Origin: Sipunculus nudus
Taxonomy: Eukaryota; Annelida; Sipuncula; Golfingiida; Sipunculidae
NCBI GenBank assembly: GCA_026874595.1
Contig: CM049321.1
Coordinates: 2,852,479-2,916,478, forward strand
Length of the DNA: 64,000 bases
Direction of reading: 5' to 3'
Shown: positions 20,471-32,480 of the stretch, piece after piece
Layout: the number at the start of each line of letters is the position of its first letter
How positions within the stretch are numbered: position 1 is the stretch's first letter
Notes under the pieces: model-generated
What the model saw: only the letters and a program-made list of their open reading frames with translations
Told to the model about the DNA's origin: nothing
The model's database searches: none
Translations under genes and position numbers: made by a program

Positions 20471-21108
20471 AAAGTCTTAATGTTTTGTCCCCGATTGTAA
20501 ATTAAAATAAGTGGTCAAGCGGCGATTGAAATCCCCTTTGATTAAAATATAATTTCCCGAGGAAATATAAATATTATATAAAGAAGTCTGATTTCAATGG
20601 AAAAATTATTTGAGCTAAAAGGGTTATAAATATCTGCTTAAATCAAATAAATTGGAATAATAAAAATAATCCCTGTTTTTTTTTTATCACATAATCTTAA
20701 AACAATTGACAAGGAAACAACATTTCTTCTGTGTACAGTGTAATATATCAAAAAGGTAACGTACAAATAATCCAGTCTTATTATAAATGTTCCAGCTCTT
20801 TTGTGTTGAAGGTGAAAAGAAGCCATTCTTGTCCGCAGCGAACGACAAAAATAGAACATGTTCTATTTTTTTTTTTGTTCGGATAGCATCGTTCGGATTT
20901 GGTGTATGTATGCACAAACATTAAATAAAGGATTTTATTCTTTCGTTCGTACAGCAAATTTTTGCTCGGACGTAAAATTCGTTCTTTCCCTGGTCAATAT
21001 CGCCATCTGCAGGCGGGATTCGTTACTAAAATGTTCAGCCCTCAGTTCTCTATGCGGATGAAGGGCGAGGAATGTCTTATGTTTAACTTGAAGATTGGCT
21101 TCGGAGCG
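20471..21108. other. Intergenic, no gene seen
   Basis: This is AT-rich sequence. Short frames on both strands overlap at 20638-21147 with no domain. Nothing was recognised. Confidence 0.35.
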
Positions 21109-22000
21109 TTTTTAGCTCAGCTGACTTTCAGTCATGCTGGGCTATAGCGATGGGTCTTTGTCCGTCGTCCTTCCGTCTGTCCGTCCGGCCAGCCATCCGG
21201 CCGTTAGCAGGGCACAAATTGTAACTGTAAGGGCTAGATACATGAACCCTATTAGAGGTTCTAAAAATATTTCCTTGCAAACCTGAAATGAGGTCACTGC
21301 GACCTATATTCTTGAAGTTATGGGGTGTGTTTGCACCCCCCAGAAATAATTCTTTTAGCCAAAATTTTCATCCCAAGCCTTCCATCTTTCACATACAGCT
21401 CACCTACCAACAGGGATTGAACCATAATTATTTTGAGGTCACAAGGTCAAAGGTCAAGGCCACAGAACCAACTTCTTTGAAAAGCCTGTGGATGCATTAT
21501 AAGCCAAACCTTTCATCCCAATTCTTTGATCTTTCACATATAGCTCACCTACTAAGTTGGAGAAGAATCCTATAGATGTTGAGGTCACAAGGTCAAAGGT
21601 CAGGGTCACAGGATCCACTTCTTTGAAAAGGTTGTGGACACATTTCAAGCTAGACCTTTCATTCCAAACCTTTCAGCACAGATATCGCTTCTCTGCCAAC
21701 AGGGGAAAAGACCTGTTGATTTTGAGGTCAAAGGTCACGTTCACAGCACCCTCTTCTTGCGTGGAGTCATTTTCAGGCAAACTTTTCAATCTATACTTTC
21801 CATCTGTCATATATGGCTTACCTACCAATAGGGGAAACAACCTATTGTGGTTGAGTTCAAAAGGTCAAAGGTCAAGGTCACAATATTGTTCTAAATGCTT
21901 GTGAACATATTTCAAGTGAAACTGTTCAACCCAAACCTTCAGTCTTTCACATATGCCACATCTATGCATCACTGAATGTGATTCAAACTTCATATTTATG
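21109..22000 (+). repeat. TTTTTAGCTCAGCTGAC repeat with ~145-bp tandem units rich in AGGTCA
   Basis: It has the same head as 14379 and 22955, with 'gtccgtcgtccttccgtctgtccgtc'. Five diverged units of about 125-150 bp follow from 21365, each with 'ccatctttcacatayagctcacctac' and AGGTCAAAGGTCA-like words. All are in the same orientation. No gene. Confidence 0.7.
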
Positions 22001-22954
22001 GGTATTTTTGCATGAAGAAATAACTAATTTGAGGTCTTTGAGGTCAGCTGGTCAGGAGGTTAAAGGTTGCAGGTCTAAGTTATTCACTCATTGGTTGCCA
22101 AGTAATTACACCCGGCCAGATGTAAGTGGTTAGTAGTTACCCATCATTTAGAAAGAATCCAGTTGATATGTGGGCAAAAGGCCAAGGTCATAGGTCAGGG
22201 ATGTTCACATTAACTTATTTTGTAGACCATCTCTATTTTTCTTGTACATATAACCATTGGTTATGGTACATCTCACTGTCTGGCTGTAATTGTGAGTGAT
22301 GCTGGTGACATATGACACTCTTTTGTATCAGCCTGTTAAGTGATAAGGCTGAGTGATAAATACCTCGTTACTGCATAACAAAAACACTGTTGCCGGAATG
22401 CTTCAGCCAGGCATTAAGACTGTGAGAGTATAGTATTAAGGTTTAGCTACTGATTTATAAGATGATGGGAACATTTTGCAGTTTATTTTATGGAATCATA
22501 GCAATAAACTTAGTTTCCTAGATATCTGAATATTTTTATATAAATCACCAGATATAAAAGCAAATGTTTGTTCTCATAATATGTGGATGTCTACCTGGAT
22601 TAAGGATGGCTTTTTTTTATTACAAGACCTTTAGTCATGCTTTCTGCATTTCTTTTCTTTCAGGTTTTGCAGTTAACCTACCCTGCTGATCCCATTGAAA
22701 AGCAGAGTGATAATAAAAAATATTTGACTTTCACTTTTTACATTTGCATATCTATATATCTAATATGAGGGCCTGAAAATCCCTTTTGAATTGTTTTGGA
22801 CATTCATTACTGTCACATCCTTTAGAGAATTTGCTACAAGTTTGGTCTGTTATTGGAGGATGTGTGATATCAAATGTCAGACTTGTCAGAAATCCATTAT
22901 GTCTGCCAGTTAGCCACCTTAGAAATCCTTTTGTCAGTGCAGTTTCAGTGATTT
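22001..22954. other. Repeat-flanked DNA, no gene
   Basis: The part up to about 22240 continues weakly the AGGTCA-rich repeat (22038, 22190). The rest is AT-rich and unrecognised. Confidence 0.35.
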
Positions 22955-23457
22955 TTAGCTCAGCTGACTTTTTGTCATGCTGTGTTATAGCGATGGGTCT
23001 TTGTCCGTCGTCCTTCCGTCTGTCCGTACGGCCAGCCATCCGGCCGTTAGCAGGGCACAAACTGTAACTGTAAAGGCTAGATACATGAACTCTATGCATT
23101 CTTAGAGGTTCTAAAAAGATCTCCTTGCAGATCTGAAATTAGGTCACTGTGACCTATATTCTCTGAGTTACGGGGTGTGTTTGCACCTCCCAGAATTAAT
23201 TCTTATGGCCAAAATAATCATCCCAAACCTTACATGTCAATAAAGGAACAAACCTTTCGATATTTAGGTCTTAGGGTCAAAGGTCAATGTCACAGGACCA
23301 GCTTCTTGAAAAAAGTTGTGGATGCATTTCAAGTCAGACTTTTCATCCCAAACCTTCCATCTTCCAAGTATGGTCAGATACCATATGGTATACCATCAGG
23401 CTTTAAATACAGGTCATGCTTGTCAGCGGAGCGTCATGACCCATGGGTCACTTGTTT
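22955..23457 (+). mobile_element. Short complete copy of the TTTTTAGCTCAGCTGAC ... CCATGGGTCACTTGTT repeat
   Basis: It runs from TTTTTAGCTCAGCTGAC to GTCATGACCCATGGGTCAC at 23435-23453, about 500 bp. The inside matches the head of the 21109 copy (CCGGCCGTTAGCAGGGCAC) and one AGGTCA-containing unit. Both ends are present, so it is probably the basic non-autonomous unit of this family. Confidence 0.6.
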
Positions 23458-24607
23458 AAACTGTATGATGTATTTTGCCAGTATAGCGAATGAAGCGAGT
23501 TTGAGGGCGCCCGAACGGGGGTGGGGGTGAGATGGGGTGTCCCCCTCAAGCGGCAAGGAGAATTTTGAGAAAAAAATAAAACATATCATAGGCATTTTCA
23601 ATGCATTTTTAGAATGTTTTCCTACTTCCTTATAAATGCTACACCAGACAAAAATACCAAATATTGAATTAACAGAATCATGTGTGCCAGATTATTAATT
23701 ATATTATACCCTAATAAAATCTTCCTAGATCTTAATAAAAATTTGTGGTGTTTAAGATGTAATTCTCGAATCAATATTAATATGAACAATTTACAGAACA
23801 CTGAACTGATTTCAATCAAATATAATCACACATTGCAAAAGACGCAGAAGTGATATATTCCAAAGCAGACCTCTCTATAAGGTTATCGGTTTAAATATTA
23901 AACATAGACTTCTTATTGTTCTAACTAAAATCATGTGGATTATGTTTAGTTCCCTTACCTCTACAAAAACACAACATTGACCTTTATAAGTAAACACACT
24001 CAACTAAGAAATAGATTATCAGTTGTTTTCACCCGAGGCATGGACACTGGGAAGATATTAGTATACGATGGGGTTTCCGTACAAATAAATGGAATTTGCA
24101 TCATTTCTGAAAGAGAGGTCGCAATTAACCCCCGCCCTGAGGCCAAAAAGTGGTGGGGAATGGTGCGCGCTACTTTCCGCCCCGGCTACAAAGTATTCTG
24201 ATATGCTAAAAAGAACTCTAGGTCTCGCTGATATAAGAGATGTCAGTTGTTACATGTCTCCGAGAGTTTATTTAATCACTGTTCAGCTTTTCGAGCCCCC
24301 GTCACACAGTAACATTAAGAGAAGTATTGTACGGTTTAGCTTCAGTGTAAACTAGTCTATATACGTTTCGCATAAATGAACACCGTTTTCTCGATAGACT
24401 TTTCTTCATGAAACTCAAAACTGCGCGATCGCTGCAAATCACATGCAAAGGGTGCTAGCCGATCGGTGGCGACATCTCACATATAAATGGAAAGTTACGT
24501 ATCACAGGTACTGTATCGGTCTGTCGCTGATAATATTAACTAATTTCCTTGATCCGGCTCAAACGGGATTCGTTTATAGAAAATGATTGTCACTTTGTTT
24601 ATTAAAT
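23458..24607. other. Intergenic, no gene seen
   Basis: A G-rich patch lies at 23515-23545, with 'ggggtgtccccctcaagcgg', a common kind of molluscan repeat tail. The frame 24089-24355 has no domain. Nothing else was recognised. Confidence 0.35.
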
Positions 24608-24611
24608 GTAT

Positions 24612-24672
<61 letters not shown>
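24608..24672. repeat. (TA)n microsatellite
   Basis: TA dinucleotides with one AAT interruption near 24623. Confidence 0.93.
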
Positions 24673-24674
<2 letters not shown>

Positions 24675-24937
24675 AAATGAATGATATGATATAAGTAGGT
24701 TTTGTATTAGTATATTTACTTTATTTTTCTATTTTTCATATATGTTTCATTATGTTCAAAATGCAAATGATTTTGTGAGAAATTTGAAGTTAAATTAAAT
24801 ACGATGAAGTTTGTTATCTATGTCATAACCGGGTAGCACGTCTTCTTATAGTTGAGAAAGGGTTCTCTTAATGTTGTGTTATTTCTCGAACTCGAGAAAT
24901 AATACAACAGGGAACTCTTTAAAACATTGTAGGTACA

Positions 24938-25243
24938 CAGGGGCGTCCCCCCCCCCCCCCCCCCCCACACACACACACTTTTTAGCAGGATGGTCAATGT
25001 AATCTTATCCCTGCAATTTAGAGAAAAATATTTTTTTTATTGGAAATGAAGTATATTAATATTTAAAATCACAGACTTTGGTTCCACTCCTGCGTGTGTC
25101 ATGAAATATTATATATCTAAACCTGGTTTACAATAAACCTATATACTGGAAACATTATACCTTATTTTTTTAATCTTACTCTTAATTTTAATGCATTGTA
25201 ATGCGAGAGGCTAAAAAGGTGTACACAGACAAGAAAATATTAA

Positions 25244-25313
<70 letters not shown>

Positions 25314-25394
25314 TGTCCCAACTTTGATTTATCCCCTCTACCCCCCCCCCCCCCCGAGTCATCCCTCACTCTTGATGATAAATTGACGCCACTG
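24938..25394. mobile_element. MITE with CAGGGGCGTC / GACGCCACTG ends and an internal (TA)n
   Basis: Imperfect terminal inverted repeats are at 24938-24947 and 25385-25394. Inside are a poly-C run of about 20, a (TA)n tract at 25249-25313 and a second C-rich run near 25345. The element at 36792-37189 has the same ends and layout, inverted. No target duplication was clear and no coding was seen. Confidence 0.6.
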
Positions 25395-25923
25395 TTTTAG
25401 GTACATATGTTCTTTATTTATGAATTATTTTTGAATGAAGTAAGGCTTATTCCAGTTAATATCGTAGACTTCTTTTTAACAACGAGATACAGAGACTAAT
25501 GAATTTACTTAAACTCTGATCATATAAGATATAGGATCTACAAAGCGTTATCACGATTTATTTCACAGACTAAACGTTTTAAATGATTACGTGTCACAAT
25601 GCTTCATTTGATTATTGTCTTAAACCTCCTACATGTGTGGTATACCGGTATACTTAACGGTCATCCTGCTATGTCCTGTTTTATGTCTACATCTTATATA
25701 TTTAAGTGTAGTCTATTTGCGGGATTTTACTCCGTCTGTATTATGTTGTAAATATTGTACCATGCGTTCATATACCAACATGCATATGTTGATATTGCCA
25801 CTGATAATCAAGATGAAACATGTATACAGGATAACGCAGAATTAACAAACAATATAGTTTGGTAACTGCAGTAGAAAGACGGAAACAAACACCAGTTATC
25901 TGTATCACTAATGCTAAAAAGGG
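25395..25923. other. Intergenic, no gene seen
   Basis: AT-rich DNA. The frame 25633-25845 has no domain. Nothing was recognised. Confidence 0.35.
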
Positions 25924-25973
25924 ATTCGAGTACTCGGGTACTCGAGTCCAACTTTCTCTTACCGAATACTCAA

Positions 25974-26775
25974 TGTTACGAAACCTAATATAAACAGATC
26001 ACGTATGCGTGATGAACACAAATTCTGTAACGGAGATAAAAAAATCAGATTCTGTAACAGCAGCGTGAAATGTCTAGGGGAATGAATAAAGAATTCAGTG
26101 TTTTTTTGTTAACAAATAACTATAATTTATTCTTAAAACAACCCTAACATTACAATACACTAAATCAATACAATTATACAGTAAAACAGCGATATAACAA
26201 CAAATCAATACAATCACACAGAAAAATAAACAATGTGTACAGTACCTGGATATCAACACCGTCACAAGATAAGTTCTTTAAATGTATACTCTCGGAGAAT
26301 GACAGTCAAGTGTAAAGCTCTTGTAACAATCCAGAAAGTAAACTGAAGTCCAAATGCACAAAATCCAGGAGAAACTCTGAAGAAAGTCTATAATTGCCGC
26401 ACTCGTCGGATAAGGTCCGAGAAACTGACACACGCTTCTGCGTCCGCTGGAAATTTTTTTCTGCTGCTCTCTTCCCGGCACAGCCCCTTTATATACTCTT
26501 CACCCCAAGCCGAGAATTTTCCATTTCTCGAACAGTCTTAAGGATCTTACACAACACAGTAAACACGCGTTACAGGAATCATCTAGAAGAACATCGCTGT
26601 GTGTGTCTCTACATACCAGGGTCCCCACGTGACTCACGACCAGGCGAGAAAACCCAAGGCCAGCATGACAAGGATGACAAGTACGGATTAAACATAGAAT
26701 GCAACAAACAGCCAGGCACGGGTGTCACAACAGTAGTTACGTCCGTGTCACACAATAAAAGGAGCACCTGTAACA
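25974..26775 (-). mobile_element. Solo LTR of the Gmr1-like family
   Basis: It runs from TGTTACGAAACC to CACCTGTAACA, 802 bp, and is closely similar to the LTRs at 42816 and 48513 in the same orientation. In element sense (minus) it has a TATAAAGGGG box near 26487 and an AATAAA near 26130. No internal region is present. It is inserted within the 28-bp minisatellite, whose units continue on both sides (25924-25973 and from 26776). Confidence 0.88.
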
Positions 26776-26796
26776 TGAATCAGACAAACTTTTACC

Positions 26797-27076
26797 GAGT
26801 ACTCGAGTCCGACTTACTCTAACTGAGTACTCGAGTCCGACTTTCTCTAACCGAGTACTCGAGTCCGACAAACTTTTACCGAGTACTTGAGTCCGAAAAA
26901 CTCTTACTGAGTGCTCGAGTCCGAATTATTATTACTGAGTACTTGAGTCCGACAAAATTTTCCTGAGAGCCCGATCCAGACAAACTCTTACCGAGTACTC
27001 GAGTCCGACAAGCTCTTATTGAGTACTCCAGTCTGACTTACTATTACCGAGTACTGGAGTAGTCTGTCCTACTCTA
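26797..27076. repeat. 28-bp minisatellite, 10 units, GAGTACTCGAGTCC core
   Basis: Ten units of 28 bp follow the pattern GAGTACTCGAGTCCGAC plus ~11 AT-rich bases. The core is a near-perfect palindrome around CTCGAG. One or two more units lie left of the LTR at 25924-25973, and an isolated core lies at 27405. Confidence 0.9.
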
Positions 27077-27116
27077 AATCAAAAATTAGAAATCGAGTAA
27101 TCGTAAATACTAGTAT

Positions 27117-27162
27117 TTCTTTATTTATTTACTATATATATAGTATATAATATATATGCAGT

Positions 27163-27216
<54 letters not shown>

Positions 27217-28080
27217 AAGCGGTTCTACCCTTAAATGTCCCATTTATCCGTATATTCTCCTCTGTACAGCTAAAATCCATGATATATACCTTTAACATTG
27301 TGTGCAAGCAACAACTATAGCCTACGTAACTAACAGAGTAAGGTTAAGATTTATGTTTAAGGGCATTGGTAACAAGTGCTCGTACAATTGTTTGTAATAT
27401 TTACCCAGTACTCGAGTCGGAAGTTGGTTACCCGTTTTAGTTATTGTAAAAGAAGGTAATTTACCGATGGAACATGCACTATAAACGAACTCGACATGAT
27501 ATGTCGGAAATGCGTAGCTGGTTAAGGTTAATACATACGGGCTTACATAATTTACACGCGTTTGGGAAAGTCTTGAACATTTAGCACATTATAATGGTAT
27601 CACCAATTCTTATCCAAGTAATAACAGCATGTTTACAGACGGGAAACTTAAAAATGCTAATAAAAAGTGTTTCACGAATAAAATAATCAGAAACTCTTTC
27701 TTTTACCACCAACTAATGGTGATAGCAATCGATTAGTTGAAATAAGGCCCCAACCAAAACAAATTTTTTAAAATCGCCGATTTTCGCGGATTAATTTCGT
27801 GTGTCCAGTCAGGCAAATATCATTTGGGATACTGCCAGTTGTCGCTCTTTCCTCGGTATCTATTAATGGTTAATGGAAGTTGCAAGGAAAATGAATTAAA
27901 CTCTGTTTCATCTGCACCATTTCATGAATCGAAGCTCATGCACGTATGTTTTATTTGTGCTTCATGCAATCTGGTAAAATTTCACGTATATTTCAATTGA
28001 TAATTCTTGCTCCACGTTTTAATCCCATATGGACTCTTCTAAATTATCAATTATTTTTTGTATATGTAGCCAATAAATAA

Positions 28081-28126
<46 letters not shown>

Positions 28127-28168
28127 TTTCCTCAGCAATAAGTCATTCAAATTATGCTTAAGGAAATC

Positions 28169-28201
<33 letters not shown>

Positions 28202-28260
28202 ATCATATATATATATATATAATCTTTTATAAAAGTCGAAATTAAATTTGTGAACGTTCT
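27117..28260. other. Intergenic with three (TA)n tracts, no gene
   Basis: (TA)n runs lie at about 27167-27213, 28085-28125 and 28172-28220. The rest is AT-rich and unrecognised. Frames over the TA runs are trivial. Confidence 0.5.
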
Positions 28261-28303
28261 TAATCTTCATTTCTTATAATGTTATAACGTCTGGTACACC
28301 TTG

Positions 28304-28718
28304 CACGTGACATGATCCACTTCTATTCGCGCGCTATATTGCATTGACGCTACATTGTCAGTTAATCTGATTGGTTATAATCTATTTAAAGTATGACACA
28401 TCGAAAACTGTCCAAAATAAGAGAGATAATAGATTCACTAGCCCTTTGTTAGAAATAACAGAGAAAACTTCGCCGCAGATGTAACAAATTGTTCTCATTA
28501 ATCCAATTATATGCGGATGTTAGGAACACACGAACATGTGACCACGTGACAAAAGCAATGCATTGTGGGATCGTCCTCTCCAGTGACCGTCAACACGAAG
28601 TCAATGCTTTCGGCGCAGCAGGGAGCTTATGGATTTTCGGATCTCTTGCTGATTCCAATCACGCACGGATGCATTTTGGGCTAGACCGTCCCTGCGGGTG
28701 TCACGTGTTGTGCACGTG
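28304..28718. promoter_or_regulatory. Cluster of four CACGTG E-boxes in a GC-richer island
   Basis: CACGTG occurs at 28304, 28543, 28702 and 28713. The last two are 11 bp apart, about one helical turn. The island also has GCATTGTGGGA at 28561, which resembles a ZNF143-type element. Surrounding DNA is AT-rich. bHLH factors bind CACGTG, but a regulatory role here is an inference. Confidence 0.35.
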
Positions 28719-29002
28719 CAGGATGCTTGCCTGTATTCCCCGTCATACGAACACGCAAATTATGTCAGAAATGTCAGTGTGGGCGCAGTTTGTTTCTGTC
28801 CCTTATTCTTAATGAGATGTCTAAGTGCAGTTACTTGTTGAAAAAATGTCTTATCACGTATTACCCGAATGTTTCGCAACGTTTTGGTAAAACTGAAACA
28901 AACATTCAATGTATTTATTTTAAATCCATGATATCGGTTGTCGTGGAGATATCTTGACAACCTCAAGGTAGCGATTTGAATTATAACGAACCTATGGGTT
29001 GG

Positions 29003-29649
29003 ACTTTTCACAGACAGCCACCGCAAACCACCGTAAATCAACCAAAATTTCCAGTCGCCTTTGGTTGATTTGAATGATTGTTAATTGTAATAATTGTAAT
29101 AATTGTAATCATGATTACTTGCAAAAGTAATCGTAATCGTAATCACTTACATTGATAATTTCATTTAATCGTAATCTTAATTGTAATCATACACTTTTAA
29201 AGTAATCACAATCGTCATTGATTACATTTCCGAAGCCTGGAAATCAACTAATTTCTTTTACATTCCTGAATATTTGAGTTGTTTTAGCTGAAAAAAGCAT
29301 CTTACAGTTAAAAGGTATATAACTGTACATATATAAATAAATAATATACTAAAATTTTACATTTTATTCGTTAAGCTCTCCATCGGCGATGTTAGTAACC
29401 AAACTTGCCAACAGGTGGCGATACATTTACCTCGGTCCTTTGCCAGTGGCTTCAATCCTTCGGACTTCAGACAGCGTCCGGTTTCCATGTAGTGAATATA
29501 TAAATCAAATCTGTGAATTAAAAAGTTTATTGAATACACAGTTTTCTGCTAGTTATCAGTCATAATAACTGAAATATTCAGGAATGTCACAGAAACTAGT
29601 TGTTTTACAGTGGTTTTGGTTGAGTTTCGGTGGATTTCTGTGAAAAGTC
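29003..29649. mobile_element. Candidate TIR element with internal TAATCG-type repeats
   Basis: ACTTTTCACAGA plus CCACCG and TCAACCAAAA words at 29003-29048 recur inverted at 29595-29649. A second inverted pair, 'cattcctgaatattt' near 29259 and 'aaatattcaggaatgt' near 29572, lies inside. The interval 29060-29220 is a degenerate (GTAATC)n tract. It may be non-autonomous. No coding was seen. Confidence 0.45.
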
Positions 29650-32480
29650 TGACAGCAATTTATTATGCATTTAAAGAAACAATATATGAACGGTATATGA
29701 ATGTCGTCAGGGCTAAAGTCGGATTATCCCAATTAATTACCGACCTTTTCCTAGAGTAAATTACTCTTTATGTTTTTTTATGGTGATAATGATGTTCAGT
29801 AAGCCTGTAATAATACAGAACCACATATGATATAACAAATAGGCAAATCAAGGTATATAATAATATAAACAAATTAAACACAATGTTCTTCCTTTTCATA
29901 GGAACATATCTAAATCTTCACCTCTTGAAATTAATTTCCACATTAAAGATAAAATTTATTTCCAAGCAGTCGGCCAATCAGAAGTAGTTTTGCCAATGAC
30001 AAATCAGTATGCTGCAGATGGCGCCGAGAGATTGTTATTAAGTCCATAAACGTATCGAAACAGGGACTTTTTAGATGCCCATACGATATATTACTTACGT
30101 ATCGCGATCTTTCAGTGCAGGTGAGTATCGTCATCGGGGCTTTAGCAAATCACTGCGATATATAAAGTCATATCCGGTATCGATACGTTGTTGATACTCT
30201 GGTTGCCAAATAGTTCGCGAGGTTTTCAAATTTGTGATATACACGAAGAGAAGAGTATCGCGAAAAATAAAACCTTCGTGCAGGACACGCCACGTGAACA
30301 GTAACTATTGCTATAACCTCAAAACCATTTCATTTGTGCCGTTAGTATCGATATTAGCAAATTTTTAATCTTACCCGTAATTAAAGGTTGTTTATTTAAA
30401 AATAGTATCAATTTTTGTCTATGTTTCTGCCACTATTGCATATAGACTGTCCTCCTCTTCGGTGTTCTTATAGCTCCAAGTCAATTGTTACGATGTTGCG
30501 TGGATATTGTAGGTAATTGATATAATAATGGTGATTTTGCATAAGTTACGTTATGGTTAATTAAGAAAATGAAACCCCCGCGAAACAGATGTGAAAATCG
30601 TAAAGAGAAAAATCGGGAATATTTAACCTCACAAAATCGAAGTCATCCACAGTATATAATCAGTATAAAATGCACAGAACGTCCGACATATGACAAGCGA
30701 TCTCATTAAAAATAGTCAGCGCGTGTTACACAAGACAACATTGGTTAGAAATAAGACAGTTGACATCTGATAGGCCAAGCGTTACACAATCCAACCAATA
30801 AAAGAAGATGCTTTATCCATGAAACGTGGAGGCATCGGCATTGCGAACAAAGAATAGCAATGACTTGGAATCAGAAATCTGATATTACTTCATTATGTGT
30901 ATCGTATCGTAAGTAAAGTATCGCAAAACGTATCGTGTATAATGATAAAATGTATCGGTATCAAGAAGTAATGCTAACAGCGTATATGATTATTGCACTG
31001 TTACACAGGTTCTATAAACTAAAGTCACAACCTTAAGTTCAGCTCCTGAACTTGAATGATGCTGTGAATAACCAATTCATTTGGCACTTAAACTAAAATA
31101 AGTGTGCCTACGTGCCGAAAAACTAAATTTACATTGGCTACAATATACTAGAATATATCGGAGGGTTTATCACACGTGGTAGGCGTTATATTATTAGAAA
31201 GTACACTGAAAACTTAACGATAGGTCAGGTTTATAGCAATTAAGTGGCAATGTACTTCTGGTCATTGAAGCTTTGTCCAAAATTAAAATAATATTACTCT
31301 TTATATGTCAGATTGTCATATACCTGTATCGTAGGTATAATTGATGACCAATAAACCCTTCTAGCATTGCATGGCTTTCTTTGTAATCCTCCTGTAACAG
31401 TCACTGTCGGCGCGATTCCTCAAGTAAGTGGCGCCCCTTGTTGTCGCCAGATAAAAAAAGTGATAGTCGTTACTGAAATATCATTGTAAATACAAAATGT
31501 ACTATAAAAAAGCGTTAAAACTGAAGATGCTACACCAAGATCCTGTATACGAGGGGCACCACTGTTGTCGTGTTGTTGATAATGTGGGCAGATTGTATAT
31601 TTAGGATAATCCGTATATAAACTGCTTGATGGCTTTTACTGTTTGTAATATTTTCATTGACATTAGGATCAAAAGTTTAACGTTTTAGGTTGCCCATATT
31701 GTCAGATTTCAATGTTTGCATGATGTGTTTTGATTATACGATCTGTGCCCCCCCCCCCCCCCCATACACACACACTTCAGGGGTTTTGTAACCATCGCGT
31801 GGATATTAACAAAACGGACAACTTGTGTTTCTAACATTTGGCCCTTTTTGTTTTATTTTTGTTATGCAATGTTTAAGAGATTATCCATTATTATTACATG
31901 TCAGATAACGGGATAGTCCATCTTACAAGAGAGGTCGATCCCTTTCACTGAGCCCTGCATGCCATTAAGTCCCATTGTTATTTTATAATGTTAAAACCTG
32001 CAAATGATTCTACCAAGTCCAGCACGTCAATTCACTGTTACAAATTCCATAAGGATCGACATTGTCCTTTTGCAGTTTGCCTTTGTTAGTGTTCCGACTT
32101 GTTTAATGAGATCGTCTTAGCTGAAAGTCCGCATTGAATTTGAGCCAAGTTATGTCTATTTACGATATACGTAAGGAATTTTTTATCCTTTAATTTTTAT
32201 CATTCTTCGGTCGACTTTCTCTTTGGAGGTAAATAAAACATGCAGAACCACTCTATTTTTTTTCGTAGCTATTAATTATCTTTATGCGATGTTAAAAGAT
32301 GTATTTTGCTTGGAGAACCGTCATCATCAGATAATCTCAGATATTAATATTTAAAGTCATGATCAAATCCGAACCACTGGCAAATCACGTATTTTACAGG
32401 CAATTTCCCTAAGTACATGTGCAGAAAAATCTAAAGAACTGACATGAAAAGAGGTCTACCAGACGCAGTGCTGGTGTTAT
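29650..32480. other. Long AT-rich intergenic stretch, no gene
   Basis: No exon or repeat could be assigned. GTATCG-type words recur at 30050-30210 and 30900-30960. A CTCF-like AGATGGCGCC lies at 30016-30025. A poly-C run lies at 31748-31763. Confidence 0.4.

Noticed and set aside
26394-26822. 142-codon plus-strand frame
   Set aside because: It lies within the solo LTR, antisense to it, and runs into the minisatellite. No domain.
28489-28812. 107-codon frame in the E-box island
   Set aside because: No domain, no splice context; the island is better explained as regulatory or unique non-coding DNA.
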